Assembly (NCBI RefSeq): GCF_900094575.1 | Contig: NZ_FMAE01000008.1 | Coordinates: 186,001-250,000, forward strand | DNA: 64,000 bases | Direction: 5' to 3' | Source of the DNA: Bradyrhizobium yuanmingense | GTDB lineage: Bacteria > Pseudomonadota > Alphaproteobacteria > Rhizobiales > Xanthobacteraceae | The notes under the pieces: model-generated | The model's input: only the letters and a program-made list of their open reading frames with translations | Told to the model about the DNA's origin: nothing | Database searches by the model: none | Position numbers and translations under genes: made by a program | In this document: piece by piece, positions 45,171 to 54,138 of the stretch | Layout: the number at the start of each line of letters is the position of its first letter | Position numbering within the stretch: the first letter of the stretch is position 1

Positions 45171-45560
45171 TTACTTCGCGCCGTCGGACGGAGCTGGCGT
45201 ATTCGGGGCCGGCCTGTTCGGCGCTGCACCCGTGGTCACGCCCGGCTCGGTGTTGCTGCGCGGCGTCACGTCACGCATGCCGGGAGGTGCGGCCGGATTG
45301 GTCGGCTGCGTCTGCGCAGTCTGCGAGGCCGGTGTGTTGCTGGCCTCGTTGGTGGTGCTGGAATTGTTCAAGCCGTAGAACACTGCGCCCAGCACCAGGG
45401 CGACAGCGACCGCAAACAGCGCGATCTTGCCGCTGGAGGCGGGGCCTTCCCCGAGCTCGGGATCGGCCTGCAGGTCGGCATCCCGGCGCGCCGCGCGAGA
45501 GTACTCATCGTCGGCGAGGTTCGGGCGGTACGGATCGTTGGGAAAACGGTCGTCTGCCAT
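45171..45560 (-). CDS. Single-pass membrane protein with low-complexity C-terminal domain
   Basis: The 129-residue protein starts MADDRFPNDPYRPNLADDEY. A single hydrophobic helix (KIALFAVAVALVLGAVFYGL, about residues 45-64) separates the polar N-terminal part from a Ser/Thr/Pro/Asn-rich tail (SNTPASQTAQTQPTNPAAPP) probably in the periplasm. I do not recognise a characterised function. Confidence 0.75.
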   Translation of the reverse strand: MADDRFPNDPYRPNLADDEYSRAARRDADLQADPELGEGPASSGKIALFAVAVALVLGAVFYGLNNSSTTNEASNTPASQTAQTQPTNPAAPPGMRDVTPRSNTEPGVTTGAAPNRPAPNTPAPSDGAK

Positions 45561-45725
45561 CGATTTGGTCTCCTCGGTTATGACCCCGGGACAACCCTCA
45601 GGTGCGAGATTCTGTTCCGCCGCCTTGGTGCTTTCGTCGCATGTTGCCTCGGTGTGGGGAATCGGGAACCTGTTCCATGGGAAACCCACGCCTGAGTTCG
45701 AGGGCCATGGAGGAGGGAACACGCG

Positions 45726-46370
45726 ATGTGGAGCCTGCCGCCTACCGATAGCGTGCTGCATTTCCTGTCCTTGGCCGCGGTGGCGGCGCAGGGCATGACG
45801 GCTGCGCTCGCTGCCGGACGCCGCAGCATGGATTGGCTGGGCGTCTGCTTCCTCGGCTGCATCACCGCGCTCGGCGGCGGCACGTTGCGCGATCTCTTCC
45901 TCGGACATTATCCGCTGGCCTGGGTGCAGAACCCGATCTATCTCGCGCTCGCCGGCGGCGCCGCCTTCCTCACCATCCTGTTTGCGCGCCTCGTGCACCG
46001 GCTGAAGGTCGCCTTCATCGTGCTCGATGCCATCGGTCTCGTCGTCTTCACCATGGCCGGCTGCGACGTAGCCTGGCAGATGGATGCTTCGCTGCCGATC
46101 GTCATCGTCTCGGGCATGGTGACGGGCTGCGCCGGCGGCGTGCTGCGCGACGTGCTCTGCAACGACGTGCCGCTGCTGTTTCGATCCGAGCTCTATGCCA
46201 GCGTCTCGGTGGTGACGGGGTTGTTCTATGCGACCGCGTTCGGTTTCAAGCTCAACGCGGAGCTCTGGACCATCCTGACCTTCGTCCTCGGCATCAGCTT
46301 CCGCCTGCTTGCGGTGCGCTACAAATGGGAGATGCCGAAATTCGTGTTCACGGGGGATGAAGAGCGGTGA
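45726..46370 (+). CDS. TRIC-type cation channel/UPF0126 membrane protein
   Basis: The 214-residue protein has seven hydrophobic helices and the internal repeat of the TRIC (YicG/UPF0126) family, with the Gly-rich motifs GGGTLRDLFLG (first repeat) and GCAGGVLRDVLCNDVPLLFR (second repeat). Homologues form trimeric cation channels in the inner membrane. The ATG at 45726 is preceded by GAGGAGGGAACACGCG. Confidence 0.9.
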   Translation: MWSLPPTDSVLHFLSLAAVAAQGMTAALAAGRRSMDWLGVCFLGCITALGGGTLRDLFLGHYPLAWVQNPIYLALAGGAAFLTILFARLVHRLKVAFIVLDAIGLVVFTMAGCDVAWQMDASLPIVIVSGMVTGCAGGVLRDVLCNDVPLLFRSELYASVSVVTGLFYATAFGFKLNAELWTILTFVLGISFRLLAVRYKWEMPKFVFTGDEER

Positions 46371-46380
46371 GCGCTGTCGC

Positions 46381-46451
46381 GCGCGAATGGCGAATAGCGA
46401 ATGGTTCTGGGCCATTCGCCACTCGCTATTGCCCATTCGCCTCTCGCTTCC
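46381..46451. repeat. Inverted heptamer array GCGARTR, copy D
   Basis: GCGCGAATGGCGAATAGCGA and GCCATTCGCCACTCGCTATT plus GCCCATTCGC arms. It overlaps the 3' end of the cytochrome gene, so the array supplies that gene's last codons and stop. Confidence 0.8.
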
Positions 46452-47673
46452 TTGCCTTCGCCACCTGTGCCGGTGTCACCAGCGGGCCGGCATTGCCCCA
46501 GGAATTGCGGATGTAGTTCGTCACCGCGGCGATCTCGGCGTCGGACAGCTGCTCGGCGTAGGCTGGCATCTCGCCGGTGTTCGGCGCGCGCGGCGTCGTC
46601 ACAGTGTGGGCACCGTCGAGGATGATGCGCAAGGTCGAGGACGGATTGATCGATTGCAGCAGCGCATTGCCCGGCAGCGGCGGGTAGATGCGCGGGCTGC
46701 CTGTGCCGTCGGCCTCGTGGCAGGCGATGCAGAGCTTTGCGTAGACCGCCTGGCCGGCCTTCATCTCGGCAGCGTCCGGCGGCGTTACGATCGTCTCGCG
46801 CCGGGCCGGCGGCAGGCTCTTCAGATAGATCGCGATCGCGCGCACGTCGGCATCGCTCATCTTCGAGGTCGAGTTGACGACGACCTCCGCCATCGGCCCG
46901 CCGGCGTGGCTTTTGGCATTGCGCCCGCTTTGCAGGTACTCCGTGATATCGGCCTCGCTCCAGGATTTCAGCCCGGTGCGCGGGGCGCCGTCGAGCCGCG
47001 GTGCGAACCAGCCGCCGACCGCGTTGCCGGACAGCGCCTGCGCATCCCGGTCGGCGCCGAAATAATTCTTGGGCGTGTGGCAGGCGCCGCAATGGCCGAG
47101 CCCGGTGACCAGGTAGCCGCCTCTGTTCCAGGCCGCGCTCTTGGTCTGGTCCGGCTCGAACAGGCCGGGCTTGAAATACATCGTGTTCCAAAGCCGCATC
47201 AGGCCGCGATAGCCGAATGGCCAGCGCAGCTCCGGCGGCTTGTTGCGGCTGGTGACGGGCGCCAGCGTGGCGAGATAGGCGCGGATCGCCAGCGTGTCGT
47301 CCTTCGTCGTCTTCGTGAAGTAGGGGTAGGGAAACGCCGGGTAATAATTCGAGCCGTCAGGCGCGATGCCGGTGCGCAAGGCGCGGGTGAAATCGGCATC
47401 CGTCCAGCCGCCGATGCCAGTGTCACGGTCCGGCGTCAGGTTCGGCGCATAGATCGCGCCAAAGGGCGTGTCGATGCGCTTGCCACCCGCGAACGGTTTG
47501 GCCGGATCGGCAGTGTGGCAGCCCGCGCAGTCGCCGGCCTCGACCAGCGCCTTGCCATAGGCGATCAGCTCGGGCGATGGTCCGGCGGCGCCGGCCGCGC
47601 TTGTGACCGTACTTGCAACCGCACTGCACAACGCCAGGCCCACAAGCGCCAGGCCCGTCAGAATCGTCCGCAT
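46426..47673 (-). CDS. Exported c-type cytochrome with three haem sites
   Basis: The 415-residue protein has a signal peptide (MRTILTGLALVGLALCSAVA) and three CxxCH sites: Cys49-Cys52-His53 (CAGCH), Cys195-Cys198-His199 (CGACH) and Cys315-Cys318-His319 (CIACH). The domain spacing and motifs (FGAIYAPNLTPD, GIAPDGSNYYPAFPYPYFTK) fit the cytochrome subunit of membrane-bound alcohol/gluconate dehydrogenases (AdhB/GndC type), which passes electrons to ubiquinone. No dehydrogenase catalytic subunit lies next to it. The last codons (REANGQ) come from the heptamer array. Confidence 0.9.
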   Translation of the reverse strand: MRTILTGLALVGLALCSAVASTVTSAAGAAGPSPELIAYGKALVEAGDCAGCHTADPAKPFAGGKRIDTPFGAIYAPNLTPDRDTGIGGWTDADFTRALRTGIAPDGSNYYPAFPYPYFTKTTKDDTLAIRAYLATLAPVTSRNKPPELRWPFGYRGLMRLWNTMYFKPGLFEPDQTKSAAWNRGGYLVTGLGHCGACHTPKNYFGADRDAQALSGNAVGGWFAPRLDGAPRTGLKSWSEADITEYLQSGRNAKSHAGGPMAEVVVNSTSKMSDADVRAIAIYLKSLPPARRETIVTPPDAAEMKAGQAVYAKLCIACHEADGTGSPRIYPPLPGNALLQSINPSSTLRIILDGAHTVTTPRAPNTGEMPAYAEQLSDAEIAAVTNYIRNSWGNAGPLVTPAQVAKARKREANGQ

Positions 47674-47956
47674 CGACAGCCTCCCCTGCGACCCATCGAC
47701 CCTACCTGCGTGAAGGGAAGCGTCGATTCATTTCGCAACGATGGGGGTATGGTGACACAAACTGAAAATCGCCAACGTGTTTCAGGCCACGAAATTGCGA
47801 TTTTTACCCGAGGCCTCCTTTGGTCCAGAATTGTGATGCGGAGCATGAAATATCCGACATAGAGTGGCGGAGGTGGTCGGCGCGCCCTAGCTAAAACCAA
47901 TGGGCAGGCAACGACTTAAGTCAGCAAGACCTGAACAGGGCGCAAGCGAGGACAGC
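47674..47956. promoter_or_regulatory. Divergent region between cytochrome and oxidoreductase genes
   Basis: 283 bases without a credible gene. Both promoters are expected here. GCGAGGACAGC just before 47957 is the oxidoreductase ribosome binding site; a clear -35/-10 pair was not identified. Confidence 0.4.
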
Positions 47957-50900
47957 ATGGGCATCAACCAGGGTCCGATCAGTCTCGATCAAAAGTACAC
48001 CCAGCAGACCGGACACGTCTTCACCACGGGCATCCAGGCCCTGGTCCGCTTGCCGATGGCCCAGATCCGGCGCGACCGCGCCAACGGCCTCAACACCGCG
48101 GGCTTCATCTCCGGTTATCGCGGCTCGCCGCTCGGCGGCTACGACCAGCAGCTCTTCGCCGCGCGCAAGCATCTCGAGCAGTACAATATCAAGTTCCAAC
48201 CCGGCGTGAACGAGGACCTCGCCGCGACCGCGGTATGGGGCTCGCAGCAGCTCAACCTCTCGCCCGGCGCCAAATACGACGGCGTGGTCGGCATCTGGTA
48301 CGGCAAGGGCCCGGGCGTCGACCGCTGCGGCGACGTGTTCCGTCACGGCAATGCCGCGGGCTCGGCCAAGAACGGCGGCGTGCTGTGCCTTGCCGGCGAC
48401 GACCACGGCGCAAAATCCTCCACCGTCCCGCATCAGTCCGACCATGCCTTCATGTCGGCGCTGATGCCGTATCTCTATCCCTCGAGCATCCACGAGATGA
48501 TCGAGATGGGCCTGCTCGGCATCGCGATGTCGCGCTATTCCGGCTGCTGGGTCGGCATGAAGGTGATCACGGAGACGGTCGAGACCACCGCCGAGATCGA
48601 CCTCACCGACGAGATGAAGCCGTTCATCATTCCCACCGATTTCGAGCTGCCACCCGGCGGCCTCAACCTGCGCTGGCCCGACGACCGCTTCGAGCAGGAC
48701 CGGCGCCTGCAGGACTACAAGGGCTTTGCCGCCATCGCCTTTGCCCGCGCCAATAAGGTCAACCGCGTCACCATGGATTCGCCGACCGCCCGTTTCGGCA
48801 TCATGGCCTCTGGCAAGAGCTACGAGGACGTTCGTCAGGCGCTGCGCGAGCTCGGCATCACCGAGGAGGTCGCCGCCAAAATCGGCCTTCGTCTCTACAA
48901 GATCGGCATGCCCTGGCCGCTCGAGCCCGAAGGCGTGCATGAATTCGCCGTCGGCCTGGAGGAGATCTTCATCGTCGAGGAGCGGCGCGAGATCGTCGAG
49001 AACCAGGTCAAGCAGGTGTTGTTCAACTGGCGCGACGATGTGCGCCCGCGCATCGTCGGCAAGATGGACGAGCACGACAAGCGCTTCCTGACCTTCGCCG
49101 CCGAGCTCAGCGTCGCCTCGCTCGCGACCTCGCTGACCGAACGCCTGCTTCGACTTGATCTCAACCCCGAAATCGCGGAGATGCTCCGCGCCAAGGCCGA
49201 CTGGTTCAACGGCCGCCAGGCGACCCAGATGCAGGCGGTCGCCCCTGTCTCCCGAACCCCGTATTTTTGCTCCGGCTGCCCCCACAACACGTCGACGAAA
49301 GTCCCCGAAGGCAGCCGCGCGCTTGCCGGCATCGGCTGCCACTTCATGGCGCTGTGGATGGACCGCTCGACCGAGACGTTCACGCATATGGGCGGCGAGG
49401 GCGTGCCCTGGGTCGGCATCGCGCCCTTCACCAACGAGAACCACATCTTCGCCAATCTCGGCGACGGCACCTACTTCCACTCCGGCATTCTCGCCATCCG
49501 CCAGGCGATCGCCTCCAAGGCCAACATCACCTACAAGATCCTCTACAACGATGCGGTAGCCATGACCGGCGGCCAGCGTCATGACGGCGATCTCTCGCCG
49601 CAGCAGATCACCCAGCAGCTGTACGCCGAAGGCATCCGCGAGCTCTATCTGGTCTCGGAAAACCCCGACGCTTATCCCGCCGATACCATCGCGCCCGGCG
49701 TGAAGAAGTATCACCGCGACGAGCTCGACAACGTCATGAAGATGTGCCGCGAGTTCAAGGGCACCTCGGCGATCGTGTTCGTGCAGACCTGCGCCGCCGA
49801 GAAGCGCCGTCGCCGCAAGCGCGGCCTGATGGAGGACCCGGCGCGCCGCGTCATGATCAATCCGGCCGTCTGCGAAGGCTGCGGCGATTGCTCGGTGCAG
49901 TCGAACTGCATCTCGGTCGAGCCGCTGGAGACCGAGTTCGGCCGCAAGCGCGCTATCAACCAGTCATCCTGCAACAAGGACTATTCCTGCCTGAAAGGAT
50001 TCTGTCCGTCCTTCGTCACCATCGACGGCGGCGCGCCGCGCCACCGCGCGCCAGCCGAGCTCGCTGAGATCGGCGCGCTGCCCGAGCCGGCCTCGCGTCC
50101 GACGCTCGACAAGCCCTATAACATCGCCGTCGGCGGCGTCGGCGGCACCGGCGTGCTCACCATCGGCGCGCTGCTCGGCATGGCCGCCCACATCGAGGGC
50201 AAGGCCTCGATGATCCTGGATATGTCGGGCCTCGCGCAAAAGGGCGGGGCGGTGCTCAGCCATGTGCGGCTATCAGATCATCCGGCCGAGGTGACCTGCT
50301 CGCGCATCGTCACCGGCACGGCCGATCTCGTGCTCGCCGCCGACGAAGTCGTCGCAGTCGCCAAGGACACGATCACCCTTTGTGACACCAGCCGCACCCA
50401 CGGCATCATCAACAGCCACGTCATTCCCACCGCCGATTTCATCCTCAATCGCGATTTCAATTTCCAGACCCGCAAGCTGAACGGGCTCCTGGAAACGGCG
50501 CTGCACAAGGATTCGGTGTTCTTCGACTTCACCAAGCCTGCCGAGCAGCTGCTCGGCGATGCCATCGCCACCAACATGATGATGATGGGCTATGCCTATC
50601 AGAAGGGTTTGTTGCCGCTCTCCGCGGAAGCGATCGAGCAGGCGATCGAGGTCAATGGCGTCTCGATCAAGATGAACAAGGAAGCCTTCCGCCTCGGCCG
50701 CCTCGCAGTCGCCGACCCCAAGCGCCTTGCGGATATGCTGAAGGGCGGGGACGAAGTGGCCGCGCCGAAGGCGCTCGATGCCATGACGCTCGACGAGGTC
50801 ATCGAGCACCGTGCCAAGCATCTGACCGCCTACCAGAACGCTCGTCTCGCCAAGCGCTATCGCAAGCTGGTCGACCAGGTCCGCGATGCCGCCGCGAAGG

Positions 50901-51448
50901 GCGGCTATGGCGATGCGCTGCCGCGCGCGGTTGCCGTGAATTATGCAAAGCTCCTCGCCTACAAGGACGAGTACGAAGTGGCGCGCCTCTACACCGACGG
51001 CGCCTTCGAGCAGCAGCTCCGCGACCAGTTCGAGGGCGACTTCAAGTTCAACTTCAATCTCGCGCCGCCGATCCTCAGCAGCGGTGTCGATGCGCTGGGG
51101 CGCCCGAAGAAGCGCGCCTTCGGCCCGTGGATGCTGAAGGTCTTCCGCGTGCTGGCCAAGTTCAAGTTCCTGCGCGGCACGCCGTTCGACATCTTCGGCC
51201 GCAGCGCCGACCGCAAGCTCGAGCGCGACCTGATCGCCGGCTACGAGAAGGACGTCGCAAGGGTGCTCGGCCTGTTGTCGCCGCTCACGATCGACACCGC
51301 GGTCGAGCTGCTCTCACTGCCCGACCGCATCCGCGGCTACGGCCCCGTGAAGGAGAAGGCCGTACACGACGCCAAGGCCCGCTACGCCCAGCTCGCCGCG
51401 GATTTGGCCAACCCGCCGCCGGCGCCCCGGCAGATCGCGGCGGAGTAG
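47957..51448 (+). CDS. Fused indolepyruvate:ferredoxin oxidoreductase-family protein
   Basis: A 1163-residue thiamine-diphosphate enzyme. The order of parts is an N-terminal pyrimidine-binding domain (SGYRGSPLGGYDQQLF), a TPP-binding region with LGDGTYFHSG (GDG motif) preceded by PYFCSGCPHN, a ferredoxin-like Cys-rich segment (CEGCGDCSVQSNC and CNKDYSCLKGFCP), and the gamma domain (VGGVGGTGVLTIGALLG). It oxidatively decarboxylates aryl-2-oxoacids to aryl-acetyl-CoA. Fused long forms occur in aerobic proteobacteria. ATG 47957 with an AGG/GGA site is preferred over a start at 47900. It precedes the thiolase string but a repeat-rich 950-base gap separates them. Confidence 0.92.
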   Translation: MGINQGPISLDQKYTQQTGHVFTTGIQALVRLPMAQIRRDRANGLNTAGFISGYRGSPLGGYDQQLFAARKHLEQYNIKFQPGVNEDLAATAVWGSQQLNLSPGAKYDGVVGIWYGKGPGVDRCGDVFRHGNAAGSAKNGGVLCLAGDDHGAKSSTVPHQSDHAFMSALMPYLYPSSIHEMIEMGLLGIAMSRYSGCWVGMKVITETVETTAEIDLTDEMKPFIIPTDFELPPGGLNLRWPDDRFEQDRRLQDYKGFAAIAFARANKVNRVTMDSPTARFGIMASGKSYEDVRQALRELGITEEVAAKIGLRLYKIGMPWPLEPEGVHEFAVGLEEIFIVEERREIVENQVKQVLFNWRDDVRPRIVGKMDEHDKRFLTFAAELSVASLATSLTERLLRLDLNPEIAEMLRAKADWFNGRQATQMQAVAPVSRTPYFCSGCPHNTSTKVPEGSRALAGIGCHFMALWMDRSTETFTHMGGEGVPWVGIAPFTNENHIFANLGDGTYFHSGILAIRQAIASKANITYKILYNDAVAMTGGQRHDGDLSPQQITQQLYAEGIRELYLVSENPDAYPADTIAPGVKKYHRDELDNVMKMCREFKGTSAIVFVQTCAAEKRRRRKRGLMEDPARRVMINPAVCEGCGDCSVQSNCISVEPLETEFGRKRAINQSSCNKDYSCLKGFCPSFVTIDGGAPRHRAPAELAEIGALPEPASRPTLDKPYNIAVGGVGGTGVLTIGALLGMAAHIEGKASMILDMSGLAQKGGAVLSHVRLSDHPAEVTCSRIVTGTADLVLAADEVVAVAKDTITLCDTSRTHGIINSHVIPTADFILNRDFNFQTRKLNGLLETALHKDSVFFDFTKPAEQLLGDAIATNMMMMGYAYQKGLLPLSAEAIEQAIEVNGVSIKMNKEAFRLGRLAVADPKRLADMLKGGDEVAAPKALDAMTLDEVIEHRAKHLTAYQNARLAKRYRKLVDQVRDAAAKGGYGDALPRAVAVNYAKLLAYKDEYEVARLYTDGAFEQQLRDQFEGDFKFNFNLAPPILSSGVDALGRPKKRAFGPWMLKVFRVLAKFKFLRGTPFDIFGRSADRKLERDLIAGYEKDVARVLGLLSPLTIDTAVELLSLPDRIRGYGPVKEKAVHDAKARYAQLAADLANPPPAPRQIAAE

Positions 51449-51452
51449 GCGT

Positions 51453-51539
51453 AGTAGCCCGGATGGAGCGCAGCGTAATCCGGGACGAGTGCCTCCGCGG
51501 GTGACGGCCCCGGATTGCGCTGCGCTCCATCCGGGCTAC
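51453..51539. repeat. GTAG-headed REP pair (inverted)
   Basis: GTAGCCCGGATGGAGCGCAG on the left and CTGCGCTCCATCCGGGCTAC on the right, perfect 20-base complements, with CGTAATCCGGG inside. It begins five bases after the oxidoreductase stop. Confidence 0.9.
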
Positions 51540-51619
51540 GACACCATCCGTTGCGTTGCCCGCCGGGCAAAACACCCAAGCCATGGTCAATCCGCGCGCG
51601 CAAAAACATTCCGCTTTAC

Positions 51620-52125
51620 CGAAATTCGGAATTATCGTATCTCTCCGCCACCTCATCCCTCTCAGAGGGGCGTATCGCGATCGTCACGAAACGCGGGGTG
51701 AGCGGCGGTGGACGCGGGCTGCGTCGCGCGAGGCTTTCGCGCGCACGACGGGCGCGGTCTCGCGTACGGCAAAATCGTGTGGTCCTGACGCCCGGGGTCT
51801 GTGCGTCAAGTCGTGCGGGTCTCTCTCGCAAGGCGACGGGGGCAATAGTGCATCGCTCCCCGGGGAGAGCGCGACATAAGCCGTAGAGCCACTGCGCAGG
51901 GAAGGCCGGATGTTGGGCTCCACCTGTATGCCGCTGTGCATCTGTTTTTCGCGCAATTCGCGCACAGCGGACCGTGGGTGCCCAGCCGGCACCCGGTCTT
52001 CCCTGCGCCCTCTGTCTTCGGAGGGAGCAAGACGGGAGCAAAACTCGGGCGAGATGTGCCGCGAGGATGCGGGCGTGTGTCTGCGAGCGAGTCTTGAGTT
52101 GAAGCAGCGCCATCAGTGGCAACAA
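51620..52125. repeat. About 500-bp dispersed-repeat-like non-coding block
   Basis: The block shows many overlapping open frames on both strands, none with a gene-like start or recognisable domain. Its conceptual minus-strand translation (e.g. TGGAQHPAFPAQWLYGLCRA, GWAPTVRCARIARKTDAQRH) is a pattern I recall from many small hypothetical proteins of Bradyrhizobium, which implies a multicopy sequence. It is flanked by a GTAG REP pair and by the ATTGCGAG palindrome. The exact ends are uncertain. It may be a non-autonomous element or an RNA-coding repeat. Confidence 0.6.
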
Positions 52126-52130
52126 ACTCC

Positions 52131-52216
52131 GTCATTGCGAGCGTAGCGAAGCAAATCCAGAATTCCTCAATGGAGGGGCTCTGGATTGCTTCGTCGCAAG
52201 GGCTCCTCGCAATGAC
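52131..52216. repeat. ATTGCGAG palindrome, diverged copy
   Basis: GTCATTGCGAGCGTAGCGAA at the left end and CCTCGCAATGAC at the right, with CTGGATTGCTTCG inside. It has the same design as 43468-43548 but the right arm carries an insertion. Confidence 0.85.
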
Positions 52217-52395
52217 GACGCGGCGGGCAGGTTCGCTTGCTATCTGGGGCGGATTTTCGGATGTGCTCCCCTTGCGCCAATCCGCTACCCTCTCGCGGGG
52301 CGGAATATTTCCGCGCTTGCCAATCAGCCCGGTGCGGTTCAGAAAAAAGAGCCAAAAAAAGAGCCACGAACGAGACGCGAGCGGAGACTGAAGTT

Positions 52396-53553
52396 TTGAC
52401 CATCAAGGGCAAGGCCTACATTGCCGGGATCTACGAACACCCGACCCGGCATGCGCCGGACAAATCCACCGCCCAGCTCCACGCCGAGGTCGCCAAGGGC
52501 GCGATCGAGGATGCCGGGATCAGCAAGGATGATATCGACGGCTATTTCTGTGCGGGCGACGCGCCCGGCGGCGCCTGGCCGATGGTCGATTATCTCGGCC
52601 TGAACACCAAGAAGCTTCGCCACATTGATTCCACCGAGACCGGTGGCTGCTCCTACATCATCCATCTCGGCCATGCCGCCGAGGCGATCGCCGCGGGCAA
52701 ATGCTCGATCGCGCTCGTGACGCTCGCCGGCAAGCCGCGCACCGGCGCGATGCCGCCGCGCGCTTCCGGCGCCGAGGTCGATTTCGAAACCGCTTACGGG
52801 GCGACCACGCACAATGCCTATGGCATGTGTGCCATGCGCCACATGCACGACTATGGCACCACCTCCGAGCAGCTCGCCTGGATCAAGGTCGCGGCCTCGC
52901 ATCACGCGCAGTACAATCCGTATGCGATGCTCAAGGACGTGGTCACTGTCGAGGACGTCCTGAACTCGCCGATGATCTCCGATCCCCTGCATCGCATGGA
53001 TTGCTGCGTCGTCTCCGACGGCGGCGGCGCGCTGATCGTGACGACGCCGGAGATTGCCAAGAGCCTGAAGAAGCCGCTGGTGCGCCTGATCGGCCATGGC
53101 GAGGCGATGAAGGGCCCGCGCGGCGGCAAAGATCTCGACCTCACTTACTCCGCCGGCGTCTGGTCCGGTCCGCGTGCGTTCGAGGAAGCCGGCATCACGC
53201 CGAAGGACATCAAATACGCCTCGATCTATGACAGCTTCACCATCACCGTGCTGATGCAGCTCGAAGACCTCGGTTTCTGCAAGAAGGGCGAGGGCGGCAA
53301 GTTCGTCGCCGACGGCAACCTGATCTCGGGCGTCGGCAAGCTGCCGTTCAACACCGATGGTGGCGGCCTCTGCAGCAACCACCCCGTCAACCGCGGCGGC
53401 ATGACCAAGATCCTCGAAGCCGTCAGGCAGCTGCGCGGCGAGGCGCATCCGAAGGTGCAGGTCAAGAACTGCGATCTCGCCATCGCCCACGGCACCGGCG
53501 GCCTGCTCGGCGTCCGCCACGCCGCCTCGACCGCCATTCTGGAGCGCGTGTGA
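52396..53553 (+). CDS. Thiolase-fold protein (SCP-x/acetyl-CoA acetyltransferase type)
   Basis: The 385-residue protein starts with TTG (52396), nine bases after GGAG. It has the thiolase fold with Cys85 (TETGGCSYIIH), a second Cys/His region (NTDGGGLCSNHPVNRGG) and HGTGGLLG near the C-terminus. This is the family that acts with a DUF35 Zn-ribbon partner in beta-oxidation or sterol/side-chain degradation. The DUF35 gene starts on the last base of its stop (TGATG). It heads a module with MaoC hydratase and SDR genes. The frame is open upstream to 52237 but without a ribosome binding site. Confidence 0.9.
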   Translation: MTIKGKAYIAGIYEHPTRHAPDKSTAQLHAEVAKGAIEDAGISKDDIDGYFCAGDAPGGAWPMVDYLGLNTKKLRHIDSTETGGCSYIIHLGHAAEAIAAGKCSIALVTLAGKPRTGAMPPRASGAEVDFETAYGATTHNAYGMCAMRHMHDYGTTSEQLAWIKVAASHHAQYNPYAMLKDVVTVEDVLNSPMISDPLHRMDCCVVSDGGGALIVTTPEIAKSLKKPLVRLIGHGEAMKGPRGGKDLDLTYSAGVWSGPRAFEEAGITPKDIKYASIYDSFTITVLMQLEDLGFCKKGEGGKFVADGNLISGVGKLPFNTDGGGLCSNHPVNRGGMTKILEAVRQLRGEAHPKVQVKNCDLAIAHGTGGLLGVRHAASTAILERV

Positions 53554-53942
53554 TGAGCGAAGTGAAAAAGTATCCGGCCCCGGTGACGAATCCCGAGACT
53601 TCAGCGTTCTGGGACGCGGCGAAAGAGGGCAAGTTCATGATCAAGCGCTGCACCGCCTGCGGCGAAGCGCATTACTTCCCGCGCTCGATCTGCCCGTTCT
53701 GCTACTCCGACAAGACGGTGTGGGAACAGGCCTCTGGCGAGGGCACGATCTACACCTACAGTTTGATGCGGAAATCGCCGACCGGTCCTTACGCCATCGG
53801 CTACGTCACGCTGAAGGAGGGGCCATCGGTGCAGACCAATTTCGTCGACTGCGATCTGGAGAAGCTCAAGATCGGTCAGAAGGTGAAGGTGGTGTTCAAG
53901 CCGACCGACGGCGCCCCGCTGCCGTTCTTCACGGTGGCTTGA
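53553..53942 (+). CDS. DUF35 Zn-ribbon OB-fold protein (thiolase partner)
   Basis: The 129-residue protein carries a rubredoxin-like zinc ribbon (CTACGEAHYFPRSICPFC, four Cys) and an OB-fold half (YSLMRKSPTGPYAIGYVTL). DUF35 proteins bind the thiolase encoded next to them and are thought to hold the acyl-CoA. Its ATG shares a base with the thiolase stop. Confidence 0.92.
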   Translation: MSEVKKYPAPVTNPETSAFWDAAKEGKFMIKRCTACGEAHYFPRSICPFCYSDKTVWEQASGEGTIYTYSLMRKSPTGPYAIGYVTLKEGPSVQTNFVDCDLEKLKIGQKVKVVFKPTDGAPLPFFTVA

Positions 53943-53950
53943 TTGCTTTC

Positions 53951-54095
53951 TTCCTTCCCCCTTGCGGGGGAAGGTGGCGCGAAGCGCCGGATGAGGGGTT
54001 CTCTCCACGGAGAGAATCTTCAACGTGGAAGCAACCCCTCACCCAAACGCGTATGTGGCCGGCACCTCGGAGCCCTCTCCCGCAAGGGGAGAGGG
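53951..54095. repeat. Palindromic repeat CCCCCTTGCGGGGG and CCCTCTCCCGCAAGGGGAGAGGG family
   Basis: TTCCCCCTTGCGGGGGAA hairpin at the left and CCCTCTCCCGCAAGGGGAG hairpin at the right, with GGATGAGGGGTT and AACCCCTCACCC between. It separates the DUF35 and MaoC genes. A related element lies at 55018-55146. Confidence 0.85.
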
Positions 54096-54138
54096 CGCAT
54101 CAGTAAGCGCCGGTGAAATCCCGGGAGAAACCAGAAGA

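Noticed and set aside
51515..52146. Several open frames in the repeat block
   Set aside because: They overlap one another on both strands, lack starts with ribosome binding sites and match only the recalled pattern of repeat-derived hypotheticals.
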